Shown: positions 21,515-33,160, numbered from the stretch's first letter. The stretch: 64,000 bases of DNA from Aradus depressus (GCA_963662175.1 OY759214.1:101084115-101148114), one strand, 5' to 3'. Translations and numbers: made by a program. Notes: a model not told the origin generated them from the sequence alone.

Positions 21515-21563
21515 TCGTAGACCTCCTCAAGTTAACCCTAGACAACTAACTTCTAGTAACACC

Positions 21564-21928
21564 GTGTCCATGAGAACCGCCAACAGACCTAACACACGGA
21601 ACTTTATTTCCCCATACGAACTTACTCATATCCAAGACGAAGAAACAAGTAGAACAGCACAATTAGAACAACAAATAGCAACTCTGACGGAAAGACTCGA
21701 ATCTTTTTTAGTATCTATCTGGACAACATGGGTAGAAAATGGTTGATGGATACAGGTTCATCCTGTAACTACATTAACCCCGAATCAGTACCACCAGGTA
21801 GCAAAAAATTTAAGGAGGAATTCACCCTCAACACCCCAACAGGAATAGGAAAAGGCAATGAATTCATTCAATTAGATTTAAATAATATATTTCAAATAAC
21901 ACTAACGGCAAAATTTTATATTTTTTAA
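21564..21928 (+). pseudogene. Gag tail and aspartic protease, broken frames
   Basis: The frame 21564-21746 ends in a coiled-coil-like stretch (LEQQIATLTERLESFL). The frame 21728-21928 has WLMDTGSSCNYI, the active-site triad DTG of a retroviral-type protease, and then stops in a T/A run near 21920. The expected end of the protease (YDVLLGHETM) lies in the next frame at about 21942-21971. The protease is split between frames. Confidence 0.75.
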
Positions 21929-21968
21929 ATTTTCTAAAAGGTACGATGTTTTATTAGGCCATGAGACT

Positions 21969-23045
21969 ATGCAAAAGCTAAGCATGTCCTTGAATTTTCA
22001 AACAAAAACATTACAATATAATGTTAAAAAATTACCATTGCAATTTGAAGTAGATACTCCTGAATTACATTTAAAAGAAGGAGTAAATATTGTTACTTTG
22101 CCGATACAAGGCAACACGAGAGACCAAAGTCTCATGTTAGTTAATGAAAATGTAGGACCTAAATATACCATAAAAGAAGGTATAAACAAGGTAGTAGATA
22201 ATAGAATAACATGTATTGTAACTTGCCCAGAGGCCATGACCATTTGTGCTGAGCCTATGGAAGTAGAGGAAGTCCTCAGTGTTTCTGACAAATTATCTGA
22301 CTTAGTAATGACCAATAGTCCCGAAAGGTCAATGTTAGAACAAATAAAGGAACAAGTACCTTACATGATAAGAACAGAACATATGAATTCTGAGGAGAAA
22401 CAAAAAATTATTGAATTAGTTAGTAAATTTCCGGAGATTATAAAAAGAGAACAGGATAGACTTAGCGCTACTAATTTATTAAGACATACCATAAGAACCA
22501 AAGACGATTTGCCAGTCTACTCAAAAAATTATAGATATCCATACATATTTAAAAAAGATATTCAGATAGAAATAGATAAACTTCTTAACAATAAAATTAT
22601 TCAAGTATCCAATTCACCTTATAATTCTCCTATTTGGGTGGTACTCAAAAAATTGGATGCATCTGGGAAAAAAAAGATAAGAATGGTCATCGACTATCGT
22701 AAGTTGAACGATAAAACTGTCGAAGATCGTTTTCCTCTCCCAAATATACAAGATTTGTTCGGCTCCATTGGCCGAGCCACATACTTCAGTTTGCTTGACC
22801 TTGCCTCAGGATTCCACCAGATAGAAATGGATCCTGAGTCTGTACCAAAAACAGCTTTCAGTACAGACGAAGGGCACTTCGAGTTTCTGAGGATGCCCTT
22901 CGGCTTAAAAAATGGTCCTCCTACATTTCAAAGGGCTATGAACATCCTCTTCGCCAAACTCCCCAATGTCCTCGTCTACATGGACGACCTAATAGTGTTC
23001 TCTGATAACTTGGAGGAACACTTAAAACATTTGAAAACTGTCTGA
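21969..23045 (+). pseudogene. Gypsy reverse transcriptase, first part of pol
   Basis: The open frame starts in the linker after protease and runs through most of the polymerase. RT motifs, in order: SNSPYNSPIWVVLKKLD, IRMVIDYRKLNDKT, DRFPLPNIQDL, YFSLLDLASGFHQIEM, FEFLRMPFGLKNGPPTFQRA and VLVYMDDLIVFSDN. The catalytic YMDD is intact (22977-22988). The frame stops at 23043-23045 directly after HLKHLKTV, and the RT continues at once in another frame, so a small indel separates the two. In a working element this enzyme copies element RNA into DNA. Confidence 0.92.
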
Positions 23046-23046
23046 G

Positions 23047-24630
23047 TTGTTGAGAAATCACAATTTGAAGCTACAACTGGACAAGGTCGAGTTTTTCAAG
23101 CGTGAATTACTCTTTTTAGGGCACATAACATCTGAACAAGGGATATCCCCAAATCCGGCAAAGTTGGAAGCAGTACGCTACTTCCCCATTCCCAGAGACC
23201 AAAAACAAATCAAGCAGTTTTTGGGTCTCACTGGGTATTATAGAAAAATGATACATAATTATGCAAAAATCGCGAAACCATTAACCTCTCGTCTAAAAAA
23301 GAATACTAAGATAGATATTACAGACAAAGATTATGTTAATGCTTTTGAAACGTTAAAAACTTTATTGCAAAATAACCCCGTATTGCAGTTGCCCGATTTC
23401 GACAAAGAATTTATTGTCACTACAGACGCTTTAAATTATGCCATCGGGGCAGTTTTATCACAATTAAATAATGGTATAGACCTGCCTGTATCTTTCGCAT
23501 CACGAACTCTCAATCAACACGAAGAGAAATTGAGTACTATCGAGAAAGAATTATTGGCAGTAGTCTGGGCCTGTAAATACTTCCGCCCTTATATTTATGG
23601 CAGAAAGTTCACCATAAGAACAGACCACAAACCTTTGCAGTGGCTGCACTCAATTAAAGAACCAAATTCCAAGTTGCTTCGTTGCAAGTGCCTCCTTTCG
23701 GACTATAATTTCAAAAGAGAATATGTTCAAGGAAAATCTAACTTCGTTGCGGATGCTCTATCCAGAAACCCAAATCCACACGAATTACATGCTGTTGAGA
23801 ATACAGTGGCTTACGAGCTTCATATGCCAGAAGATCCCGCTGTTTCCGAAGACCCCTTAGTTAGGGACCTTAATATTCGCGAAGAAGATTGCGAGAGCAT
23901 TATCACCGTCCACTCGCAAGAAAGTTCTCAAGACCAAGTCTGGATATCGGAAGATAGAAACAAATGTGTAAATATTGGCACTAATCAAATTATTATAGAA
24001 AGGGGTAACCCAGCAAAGAATAAACTTACTAAAATCTTCAATAAAAACCGTTTTAATTGGTATACTAGATACCCATTTTCTAATGATTTGCAGGACACTT
24101 GTCTAAATTATCTAAAACCCGAAACTACATACCATGTATACTGTTCTGGAAAACTAAATACATTAGAGGACAGAATATCTGACCAAATATTCGAACATTT
24201 TAGAGGAGTAGTAGAATCCCAATATCCCACCGTACGTATTAAGCGATATTTTAAATTAAACCCGGATGTAGAAAACAAAGAAGATCAACAAGATCTAATT
24301 TCAGCGCGACATGAAGGAAAGACCTGCCACAGAGGCATTAACATTACCTACCAAAATTTAAAAACTAGTTATTACTGGCCAGGAATGTTAACTGATATCA
24401 CCAAATATATCAATAATTGTGAAACGTGCAAACTAATCAAATACGATAGAAATCCTGTAAAACCGAAATATCAATTAACACCCACTCCGGAAAAACCCTT
24501 CGAAAAACTTCAAGTCGATACTCTCTTTTACAGCAATCATCTTATTTTTACCATTATACTTCCCTGTTTTCAAATAGTAGACCTAAATAGACACAATAGA
24601 TTGCTTCTCTCGAAAACTCTGGGCCTATGA
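23047..24630 (+). pseudogene. RT thumb, RNase H and integrase N-terminus, second part of pol
   Basis: The frame continues the RT with LQLDKVEFFKRELLFLGHI and FLGLTGYYRKMI. RNase H follows with FIVTTDALNYAIGAVLSQ, STIEKELLAVVWACKYFRPY and RTDHKPLQWLH. After a spacer comes the integrase zinc region (HEGKTCHRGI, CETCKLIKY) and the first core aspartate (LQVDTLFY). The frame then runs out at 24628-24630, because about 40 bp of foreign sequence interrupts the core (see the inverted leader copy). Confidence 0.92.
24553..24600 (-). other. Inverted 48-bp copy of the element's own leader inside integrase
   Basis: The reverse complement of 24553-24600 is identical over 48 bases to 20247-20294, just after the primer-binding site of the same element. 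In integrase the frame up to FTII (ending about 24558) and the frame resuming at DCFSRKLWAY (about 24599) lie on either side. About 40 bp is therefore extra, which is not a multiple of three and shifts the frame. Confidence 0.92.
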
Positions 24631-25360
24631 ACTCATTAGTACTACATCCAATGAGATAATTGACAAATTAAAATTATATCTAAGTGAATTCCCAGTACCA
24701 CAGGAAATCCAAGCAGACAACGGCAAAGAGTTTGCGAATAAAGGATTCGAGAACTTTTTAAAATACAATGGAGCCAAACTCTATTTGACAACACCCCATA
24801 ATCATAACTCTAATGGCATGATTAACAAGGCTCATGCTACATTAATTGAAATATTAAATTTAGTTTACAAAGAAAACCCAATGATGGCTCTACCCAAGGC
24901 ATTAAAAATGGCATTAATAGCATACAATCACACACCCAGCCAAAAATTGAAATGTTCCCCCAATGAAATAGTTTTCGGTGTCATCGAACAAAATAGGGAA
25001 ACCCAGCACCTCATTTTAGAACAAAAAACAGAGGACTATCACAAGGAACTAACTTTCATTAGGAAGATAATACAAAATTTAACAAACACAGAAAAGGAAC
25101 ATCGTACACAAAGACTAAACACAAATAGAGAAGATGTAGATATACCGGAGGGTACTGTATATATTAAAACACATCTCCGTAATAAAGCTAAGCTTAGATA
25201 CAAAAAAGCATTATATGACCCTCCTTCTAAATTAATTGAAGTAAATAGAAAAAAGACAAAAGTACATCCCAAGAATGTTCAAAGAACTCGCAAATTTGCA
25301 AAGCGTGCCGATTTGCCTCTGTCTCCTCAGCCGGGTCCTAGTGGCTCGCAAAATAATTAA
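24599..25360 (+). pseudogene. Integrase core second half and C-terminal tail
   Basis: From about 24599 the frame reads CFSRKLWAYELI, then IQADNGKEFANKGFENFLKY with the second core aspartate. The third catalytic position, normally glutamate after SNG(M/L)(V/I), is here asparagine: NSNGMINKAHATLIE. The tail after GTVYIKTHLRNKAKLRYKKA is basic and ends PQPGPSGSQNN. An ATG-initiated frame can be drawn from 24785, but homology starts earlier. The integrase is inactive by frame and probably by active site. Confidence 0.85.
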
Positions 25361-25903
25361 TATATCCAATAACCCAGTCATCTTAGCAAAATAAAACTTT
25401 AGCAATAATTACGTAGGTTAATGTCTCTTTAGTTGTTTTCAATTGTATATCGGCCAGTGCCGTTTATCATTCAACATTTATTTCTGTACCTAATATTAAT
25501 TTTCATTTCCTCTTTTATTATTGAAATTCAACCAAACGCATAATGTACCTTATAATACATATAATAACATTTTGTAAAATAGAGCACCTTATATATATAT
25601 ATTTGTATTTATATTGAAAGTGAGCCTGTCCTTCTTGAAACTCTCCCTTCTTGTACCCCAGAGCGTTTTCAGCGTCTCATTTGAGACCCTTCATCATCTT
25701 GGACTTCAGAGGACACCTACGGAGAGGAACTACTTTGATCTTTTTACTTTTGGCACCTGTTGCCATTCGCCTCATCACACTTCGTACATGTTTCGTACTC
25801 CATACAAGTAGTACCATTTCCAGCTCATACACCAGCTTCACCCTCCACGAGCGTCTACCCATCTACTCAACTACCTCGCAGGAGCTTCGGACTTACGCAG
25901 GGA
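25361..25903 (+). other. Region between pol end and 3' LTR block
   Basis: There is no envelope-like frame. Short open frames here have no motif. Part of this stretch may be the upstream (U3) part of a longer 3' LTR whose 5' partner has been lost. Confidence 0.4.
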
Positions 25904-26155
25904 GGACTTAGAGCAGCTCACCTCCTTAATCTCACCGGCTCATACGTCATCAGCTCCCTACCTATAAATACGGGGGCACATCAGACCCAGCAGCAGTCGT
26001 TATAATTCATTACTCAGAGTCCATTCAAGATAGTTCGCTCATAGACTCTTACTTTTCATTTAATATTAAGTTTATATTGTATTACATAATAAAAAGTGTT
26101 TAATTGAAATAAATTACTTTTTAAAAACTTGAAAGTGCGTTTCCGCAACATAACT
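25904..26155 (+). repeat. 3' LTR block of the Gypsy element
   Basis: It matches 19961-20212 over its full length with about four substitutions (for example ATACGGGG against ATATGGGG). It ends CGCAACATAACT, followed by unrelated CCGGTCC. Confidence 0.9.
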
Positions 26156-26159
26156 CCGG

Positions 26160-27430
26160 TCCTTATATATGAGGCGGCTTTGTTGCTTATTTCTTTCTTG
26201 ACAATAGTAATTCGAACCAAACTGAAAAAAACTAAAGTAACTGGGAAGGGAATAAACCTTGAGCACGCTGTCCCTCGTAGATGAAGCCCGGGCATGAGTC
26301 AAAATAACTAAGTATCTAGCTTATGATTACCTATCAACGTTTTTGTTAGATAGCTATCCGCCAACATTGTTGCCTTAATGAGTTTTTTAGAAAATATTTG
26401 GAAACAGTAGGTACCACAAAGCTTAACTATATTCTATATTTCTTCTACTACAATTTTAGTTAGATCCAACAAAATATTTATTTTATCTTTACATATGGTG
26501 TCTAAAGAGCTCGAAATCGGGCGGTCGAAATCTAGCCGAGGCTTATATGTATTTATTCTGATAGGTAAAAACCTCGAGAACGTCGTCCTTCGGATGGGAC
26601 TTTAGGCAATGATCCAGGGCCTTTTCGAATGTCAGGTACTCCTTTATGAGTCGTACCTTATGTAACTATTCCTGGGTATGTAAAATTTCGGTCTCCCGCT
26701 CTGGAGCTAACAGGGAAGGGATAAGAACGTTCGGTGCTTAGGTCCCTAGGTGTACACAACAACCCTCCCAATATATCTAAATCTATAGTTGACATTGCTT
26801 CTGGTAGTAACTGGGAACGGAAAAAATATGGAGCACGCTGTCCCTCTTAGTTGAAGCCCGGGCATGGGTCAAAATAACTAAGTAACTAACTTATGGTTAA
26901 CTATTATCGTTTTTGGTCGACATATATATCCACCAACACTGTTGCTTTAATGTGTTTTTAGAAAATATTTGGAAACAGTACCACAAAGCTCACCTATTTT
27001 CTATATTTCTTCCTCGACAATTTCTGTTAAATTCAACCAAAATCTTTGTTTTATTTTACATAAGGAGTCTAATGAGCTCGAGATCGCGAGTTCGAAATCT
27101 ATCAGAGGCTCTTGGGACCTTAGAAGGTGGTCTTGGACCTTTTCAAATGTCAGGTACTCGTTAATGAGCAGTATCTTATGTAACTGAACCTGGGTAGGCA
27201 AAATCTATCATTGTTTCTGGTTGCTGCCTATCTACCGACAAGGCTTTCCTAATTTGTTTTTCAGAAAATATGTGAAAACAGTACCACAAAGCCCACCTGT
27301 ATACTATATTTCTTTATTGACAATATTAGTTGGAACCAAACGGAAACTTGTTTTATCTTAGTGTCTAATGAGCTCAGTATCGCGAGTTGGAAATCTAGAC
27401 GGGGTGCCCTTAGTTCACCTTTTATTAGCT
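26160..27430. repeat. Cluster of diverged repeat copies with embedded SINE-A-like parts
   Basis: Landmarks recur in the same order: GAGCACGCTGTCCCTC (26270, 26831), AGCCCGGGCATG (26286, 26858), AGAAAATATTTGGAAACAGTA or a near copy (26390, 26960, 27263) and CTAATGAGCTCGAGATCGCG (26505, 27070, 27367). The period is about 570 bp for the first pair and shorter for the third. The start of a further copy is cut by the right LTR at 26155. SINE A pieces (ATGTCAGGTACTC; GAGCTCGAGATCGCG) are built into the unit. Confidence 0.65.
26495..26720 (+). mobile_element. SINE family A copy, degenerate, inside the repeat cluster
   Basis: It has AGAGCTCGAAATCGGGCGGT, then AATCTAGCCGAGG, a GTCCTTCGGATGGGACTTTA stretch and AATGTCAGGTACTCCT, in the family A order. 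The head is too diverged to show the A box. Confidence 0.55.
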
Positions 27431-27434
27431 GTAA

Positions 27435-27715
27435 CTAATTTTATGCTGCGTCCCGCCCCCCTTCTCGTCCTATTCTGAAATTTGAGACGTCACATTTTTC
27501 ATTTGGGCTTATAAGAGTGCTACATGTGAAATTCCATGACAATCCAAAATGCCGCAAGTTACTCCGCAGTAATTTTATGCTGCGCCCCCCCCTCCCCCTT
27601 CTCATTCATGGTTACTGGGACGTCACATAGTTTTTTTTTTTTTTCAATTTGGCTTTAAAGAATACTACATGTGAAATTTCATGACAATCCCATCCGTTGA
27701 TGAGCTAGAACTATT
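27435..27715. repeat. Diverged tandem duplication of about 135 bp
   Basis: TAATTTTATGCTGCG starts both copies (27439, 27571). Each has a C-rich run (CCCCCCTTCTC / CCTCCCCCTTCTC), GACGTCACAT, a TTTGG-CTT stretch and CTACATGTGAAATTCCATGA or its near copy. No coding potential is visible. Confidence 0.6.
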
Positions 27716-27753
27716 TTGTCTAACCCAGATAAAACACCTAGAGGTCTCGGACG

Positions 27754-28935
27754 GTGTTTCGAAACCACGTTTTGAGCTCAATAGGCAAGCTTGCTACCTT
27801 TTCCACAGACACATACAAAAAGGTATGTCTTTTATGTTTTCCAGAGGAACCGGAAAATAAAAGTTTCAAAAAATTATTAAGTATATTAGGGAACTTTTAT
27901 CAACCGGAACCAAATAAATATGCGGAGCGCATAAAATTTAACCGATGTTTCCAACTGAGTGACAGCTTTACAATTTGCAATGGAGTTAATAAAATGTTTA
28001 AATTCTGTAAATTTCCTGAAGTGTGGTTGGAAGAGGCTCTGTGGACCCAATTTATAATAGGGGTTGAAGATGAGAAACTTCGGATGGCTCTGCTCAGCAT
28101 GATTGATTTCGATAAGGCCCTCAGCATGGCGTCGGCTTTTGAAAGCAACTTAGTCGCTCTGCAGTTGACTTTTCAGTCAAATATGAGAGAGAAGAGTAGT
28201 GAGTTAAACCAAGTCAAGGTAAAGCCTTGTAGGTTTAGTAAAGCTAAGGTTGGGTCAGAGCACAGAAAGTGCATGAAGTGTCGTTTCTAGAACGCGCTAT
28301 GCTATGTTTGTAGGAAGAGATGTCACATTGCTCCCGCAAGCACTAGATATTTGAGTCAGAGGAATGGAGGTAGGAAAGGAGATTTCTGATAAGGAAAATG
28401 CGGAATACGAGACCACTGATGGCTGGATAGGTGAAGTACGAGAGGGCTCATCGAGGAGGCGACAGAAGCGCACGGTGCAGGTCAAACTAGGTACTGCGAA
28501 GGAAGTATTCCAGGTAGATACTGGAACATCTCTCTCATTAATCGGTAAAAATAAGTTTTTCTCCATACTACTTGATACGCAACTACGTAAAACTAAGTTA
28601 TGAACCTATACTAATGAGCCTGTTAAAGTTCTAGGCTATGCACCGATTAAGGCCATCATTAACGTCATGTATAGGACGGTGAACCTATATGTGGTGAATG
28701 GGGACCATGGATCCATGTTGGGGCTAGAGTGGCTATAAGGCTAAGGCCTTATCTGGACTGGAACACACTCCTCCAGAAGCCTGGGACGATATACTACTGT
28801 ATGGGTAAGAGGAACCTGCAAGGAAACCTAAATGTCTTGAGAAAGAAATATGAAAGTATTATCAAACCAGGGGTGGTAGTGGTAAAGGGCTTAGTAGCTA
28901 GAGACCACGTCAGAGGGCTCCAAAAAAAAAATTAG
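27754..28935 (+). pseudogene. Second Gypsy relic (gag-protease-RT start; Mag/K02A2.6-like)
   Basis: The first frame (27754-28290) has a gag core: NKYAERIKFNRCFQLSDSF, then LEEALWTQFIIGVEDEKLRM and KALSMASAFESN, the pattern of zinc-knuckle Gypsy gags. At 28364-28603 the frame has FQVDTGTSLSLIGKNKF, a protease active-site triad DTG. A later piece around 28605-28735 resembles the protease tail (KVLGYAPIKA, LGLEWL). The last frame (28729-28935) matches the RT lead-in (LRKKYESIIKPG). Everything after that is missing; no LTRs are seen. Confidence 0.7.
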
Positions 28936-31195
28936 TTCGCCTACGACTTGAAAGATTTGGCCAAAAATTCGGAAATGACCTCATAATATCAGATCGACAA
29001 TTTATCAAACATCAATTTTATACAACAAAATGGCAGTCAACTACAGTGAGTCAACATCACGGGTTCGTCGGGAAATTAAATAAAAAAATGTGTAAGATAT
29101 TGTATAACTTTATTTAAATTGAACAAACCCGCATGGGAGCCAAGTATAAATAAATAACAAAATGAAAATACATTTTTAAATTTGTGCGAAGCACGTTCCT
29201 CTCAGAATATATTGCGAAAACAAACAAATTAATAAAAATATATGAAAGAGAAAAACTGGTGCGATTGTGAGGATACAGTACTTTACACTATTAACTGAAA
29301 AGCTTATCTTACTACAGCAATCATTAGTGCTGTAATCATTTTTCAAATACACGGAGAGTTTTAGAACGCAGAATTCTATTAATTGTACCAATATAATTTA
29401 AAATTAATTTTGAATAAAATAAAATATTTACAGAATGATTCCAAAAATATTGTTTTTCATTTTAAAAATTAAATAAATATATCACAATATTTATAAATAA
29501 ATACAAATAATAAAAAAATAACAATAAACAAAATGAATAACATTTTAAACTATTTTAATTAACATAAATTAATAAATAGAATATCACTTACAATAAGATC
29601 AAAATATGTTCACAAAATTCATCACAATATTATCCTTAATTACTATTTCTACATTCTTATTATTTTAATAAATGTTTTTATATAGATAATATTATTTTTT
29701 TTTAAAGGTTATTTTGGAAAACAAAAATATCTATATTTTAATAAACTACTTTTAACGACATAATAAAAGGAATGTTTTTTTCATGGAACCGGCCATGTTT
29801 TATTTAACTTCTACTTAAATTTTGGATTATTTTTTCCAATAACATACAAATAAGATTTTAATATTTATTTAACTTTTTTTGACTAGAATCCTCCCTGGTA
29901 GTCTTGATAAAGTCAGTTATCGCAACTATTTTTACAAGTTCTAGAGGAGGAACCTTTGGTGTCGGATCTGACTTGACCTGAGTGAGGAGACACTTGTATA
30001 TCAGTATAGGGTTATCAGGTCTTCAACTTTCATTTTGTTTCTTTTTCATTAATTTATAAAAATAAATGTATACGATAGATGTTCAGTTTTTATTCCAGAC
30101 AATGCAATATAATATAACTGACTTTTCAAGGTCAATTTAAGGCTCACGCCGCATACATGTGTACATAGAATTTCTTTCCTAACCCAAGTCAATTTACGGA
30201 CCCTGTAGCATCTAACGCTTATAGTAGGTACCAATAGATACACCATACAGCATTAACAATTACAAATACTAAATAGTTATTAATTTTGATAATCCTTATC
30301 GCTAATCTAATTAATTTATAATAATTTAATAATTCGATGTCGTACTTCATGTCTTTTTTTTTTTTTGTTTAATTCATAATTCATCAAAGTATTGCTTTAT
30401 TTATAAATGAAATGAAAAAAAGAACACACTTCGCGCATAAATTATAAAAAGTGTATAATATGTGTAATGCAACGTTCGCTGCGGTGTCCGGCACTAGAAT
30501 TCTCTTTAGTGAAATGTTACAATTTGACGGACATTTTGAAATCCAAAGAGACATCACTTCGAAATCTGCGCCATATCCAGCGGATCCGTATCCTCATTTT
30601 GTAAAAAGGAATGTTAGAAGACTATAGGGGCAGATATATCGTAATTGTACAAACTAATTAAATATTTTCTGAATGTGTTTTAAGGGAAAAGCAAATTTTA
30701 TTAAAAAATAATGTGATTAATGTTAAAAATTACTATTAATGGTACGTAAAATATTTTTTCCTCTTGTACTGAACAATAATAATAATAAAATTATCTATAT
30801 ACGGAAGTATCAGAATAAAGAGACCAACTTTCATAAGGAGTAACGTGATAGGACAAAATGGAGTCCTTCGTCGAACCGAGGGCAATATGGATAGTGGCAT
30901 TATGGTGACACAACCTTCCACTAGGGGCGCTCCATAATATTTCTAATGTTTCTCTTGTCTTCAAGAACCAACCCAACCTACGTCTGAACCTTGACCTCTT
31001 AGATTTGTATGATTCTGAACATAAGAAGTACTTAGGACTGGACTGATCCGGGCGTCTGGCTGCGTAGACTTCAGCTTAACTGTTCGTACACACCCTCACA
31101 AATGCAATACATTTTAAATTATGGTCATTAGAAAGTTCCAAAAAAAAACCCAATTTTTAGTTTTTTTCCGCTATCTTATAAGCGCGTATCTCTGA
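28936..31195. other. AT-rich intergenic DNA, no feature seen
   Basis: Homopolymers and short open frames without motifs only. I see no conserved coding signal on either strand. Confidence 0.4.
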
Positions 31196-31364
31196 AACTC
31201 TTTGAAAATCTGTACTTTTTGTATTCTTGTACATATTTTTGAGGAATTTCGAAAATTTGTCATTCATCTGGGGAAAAGAGGACAGTTCACCGCCTCAGGA
31301 GGAATTCTGGCCAGACGTATTTTCTCTCAACTTGGCCTTTTGGTAAGTTCACATTACTATGGTC

Positions 31365-31575
31365 TACGGGCCGTGGGGGCTGTTTGGGCTAGAGCGTAGG
31401 GCTTTGGTTGTGTGGAGCACCATGGGCGCGGGTTCGAATCCCGTTTTGGGAAGATTTTTATTTCATAGATAAAACTTGTTTGTAAATACCAGTAATATGA
31501 CCCGCATCCGTGGTTCCAAAATAAAAATGGGCTAACCCCTCCCTCTAAGCTCAAAGAAAGAATTTTCCCCAAGTG
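31365..31575 (+). mobile_element. SINE family B copy (tRNA-like)
   Basis: It has CTGTTTGGGCTAGAGCGTAG (A-box-like), GGCTTTGGT, and a B box GCGGGTTCGAATCCCG, followed by TTTTATTTCATAGATAAAAC. The tail with CCAAAATAAAAATGGGCTAA and ATTTTCCCCAAGTGTGGGC is not seen in the other copies. Confidence 0.75.
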
Positions 31576-31611
31576 TGGGCATTGGTTAAAAAAAACTTAT
31601 AAATATACTAG

Positions 31612-31850
31612 GTGGGATGGTGTGTACACCTTGGGACTTAAGCATCCAATGCTCTTATCTTCCTTGTTATTACTACTGTGGGAATCTTAAAATTTGCCTA
31701 CCCAGATTAGGCCCGGGACCGCCATTTAACTTGCCTTCTAAAGGACGGCATACTCAAGTTTCTGTTACCTCCCAGATAAAAACGGATAAATGTGGGTCTC
31801 AGCCAGGTTTGAACCAGCTCAATAGGTTAGCACGCTACTTTTGACAGAAC
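31612..31850 (-). mobile_element. SINE family A copy, diverged, with fused repeat end
   Basis: On the minus strand: GTAGCGTGCTAACCTATTGA, CTGGGAGGTAACAGAAACTT, a TGCCGTCCTTTAGAAGGC stretch and TGGGTAGGCAAATTTTAAGA. The left 75 bp (GGGATGGTGTGTACACCTTG, CTTAAGCATCCAATGCTCTT) also occur near 48282-48340 and belong to a different repeat. Confidence 0.6.
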
Positions 31851-32388
31851 ATCATAAAACTCTTCAGAGGTCAAGGTTGGTCTGACATAGAATGACCCTA
31901 AATCTTCACTTGTAATCTTAAGGTAACATTATAATGAAAAAAAAAAAAAAATAATAATGAAATACATTTTGAAAAATTCACCCTTTACTTTTGTTCGTGC
32001 GTATAAACCTGAAAAGCAGGTTGTACTATGCATCACAATTTTTATTTAGTAAAACATTTTTAGCATCATGGTACGAAAATCAAACAAAAAAACTCATAGC
32101 ACAGGTTGAAAGAGAAGTGTGTCTTTAACATAACTAAATAAAATACAACCTTTGAAATTAGAACACAAAAAAATAAACAAGTCTTTAGTAGACAACAAAA
32201 ATATGAGGAGTTAAATTTCATATCAATTTATATACAAAAAAATAAAATTTTTCAGAAAAAATTATATTTTTCTCCATTAGATTTAGTTGGAATTTATTTT
32301 TTCTTCAAGACAAGTCGTATTGGCTAGATACAAAGAAGTGAAATGCAAACTCAGAATTTACTAAATAACAGAAGCTGTTAGTTTCGAC

Positions 32389-32768
32389 CAGGAGTGGCCA
32401 AGCCGCGGCCCGCCTTGAATAATTTTACGGCCCGCGAGATTCATCACAATTTTACAAAATATGTTTTTGCACAAAACATTCTCAACAAAGCATTGAGATC
32501 GACTTGCAAAAGCTAAGTGAAAGAGTTGAGAAACAAATATCTCACTAATTAAATATTATTAGATCATTGTATTATTATCATTATTATATTATCTATGTTT
32601 ATATGTACGAATAATAATAATAATGCATTATGTTTTAAATTTTCACTCCAAAAAATTTTTGTAGTGGGTCCAAATCTAATATGGGGCAATATAATTTTAT
32701 ATGCACCCCGCGGGATTATAATGCATTTCCAAAGTGGCCCGCAAGATCATTTGGGTTGGCCACCCCTG
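32389..32768. mobile_element. hAT-type MITE, 380 bp
   Basis: The ends are CAGGAGTGGCCAAGCC and, read backwards from the right, CAGGGGTGGCCAACCC: hAT-type inverted ends with the common CAGGGGTGGCCAA motif. Flanking octamers GTTTCGAC (32381-32388) and GTTTAGAG (32769-32776) match at 6 of 8 positions, as an aged 8-bp target duplication would. The interior has GCGGCCCGC and TGGCCCGCAAGATC near the ends and AT-rich filler. No transposase. Confidence 0.8.
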
Positions 32769-33160
32769 GTTTAGAGATAAGGCGGTACTCTTCTGAACGG
32801 CATATCTCGGCCTCTAATGAACCTTGTATGGCTCAAGTTAAAGAAAAAAACAGTATCTGTTAGAATAAGGAGGATTTCATATTCTTAGATTCTTCGTTAC
32901 AGTGCATTTCGATATCACACCCAACTCCTCATACAGAGTTGAATAGAAAGAAACATGACCTAAAGATAAGAAAGAATACATAATAGTTGTGATGAATCTG
33001 TCATGATAGACTTATTAGCGTTGAAAAATACGACTTTTGACTAATTTGTAGAGACGCAATTTCACAAGCAAAGCAGCGTCCTACATCTCTAGTTTTTAGT
33101 TTCTATATCGGTAATTCCAAAACTCATTCTAACAATAGTCTCCGAGACAAAACTCACAAC
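32769..33160. other. Intergenic, nothing recognised
   Basis: No open frame, repeat or RNA signature that I can support. Confidence 0.3.

Larger units (their letters stand above)
19961..26155 (+). mobile_element. Gypsy (Ty3-like, 17.6/297 group) LTR retrotransposon, decayed
   Basis: Two direct 252-bp blocks (19961-20212 and 25904-26155) bound gag, protease, reverse transcriptase, RNase H and integrase frames in the usual Gypsy order. I count about four mismatches between the blocks. Directly after the left block is TGGCGCCCGCGAACAGGGAC, a primer-binding site of the lysine-tRNA type with two extra bases. The bases beyond the left block do not match those left of the right block, so the 5' LTR is probably shortened or rearranged. 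There is no envelope gene in the 540 bp after pol. The pol frame is broken in at least three places. Confidence 0.93.

Noticed and set aside
25361..25903. Envelope gene after pol in the Gypsy element
   Set aside because: No long open frame, signal peptide or membrane anchor is visible.
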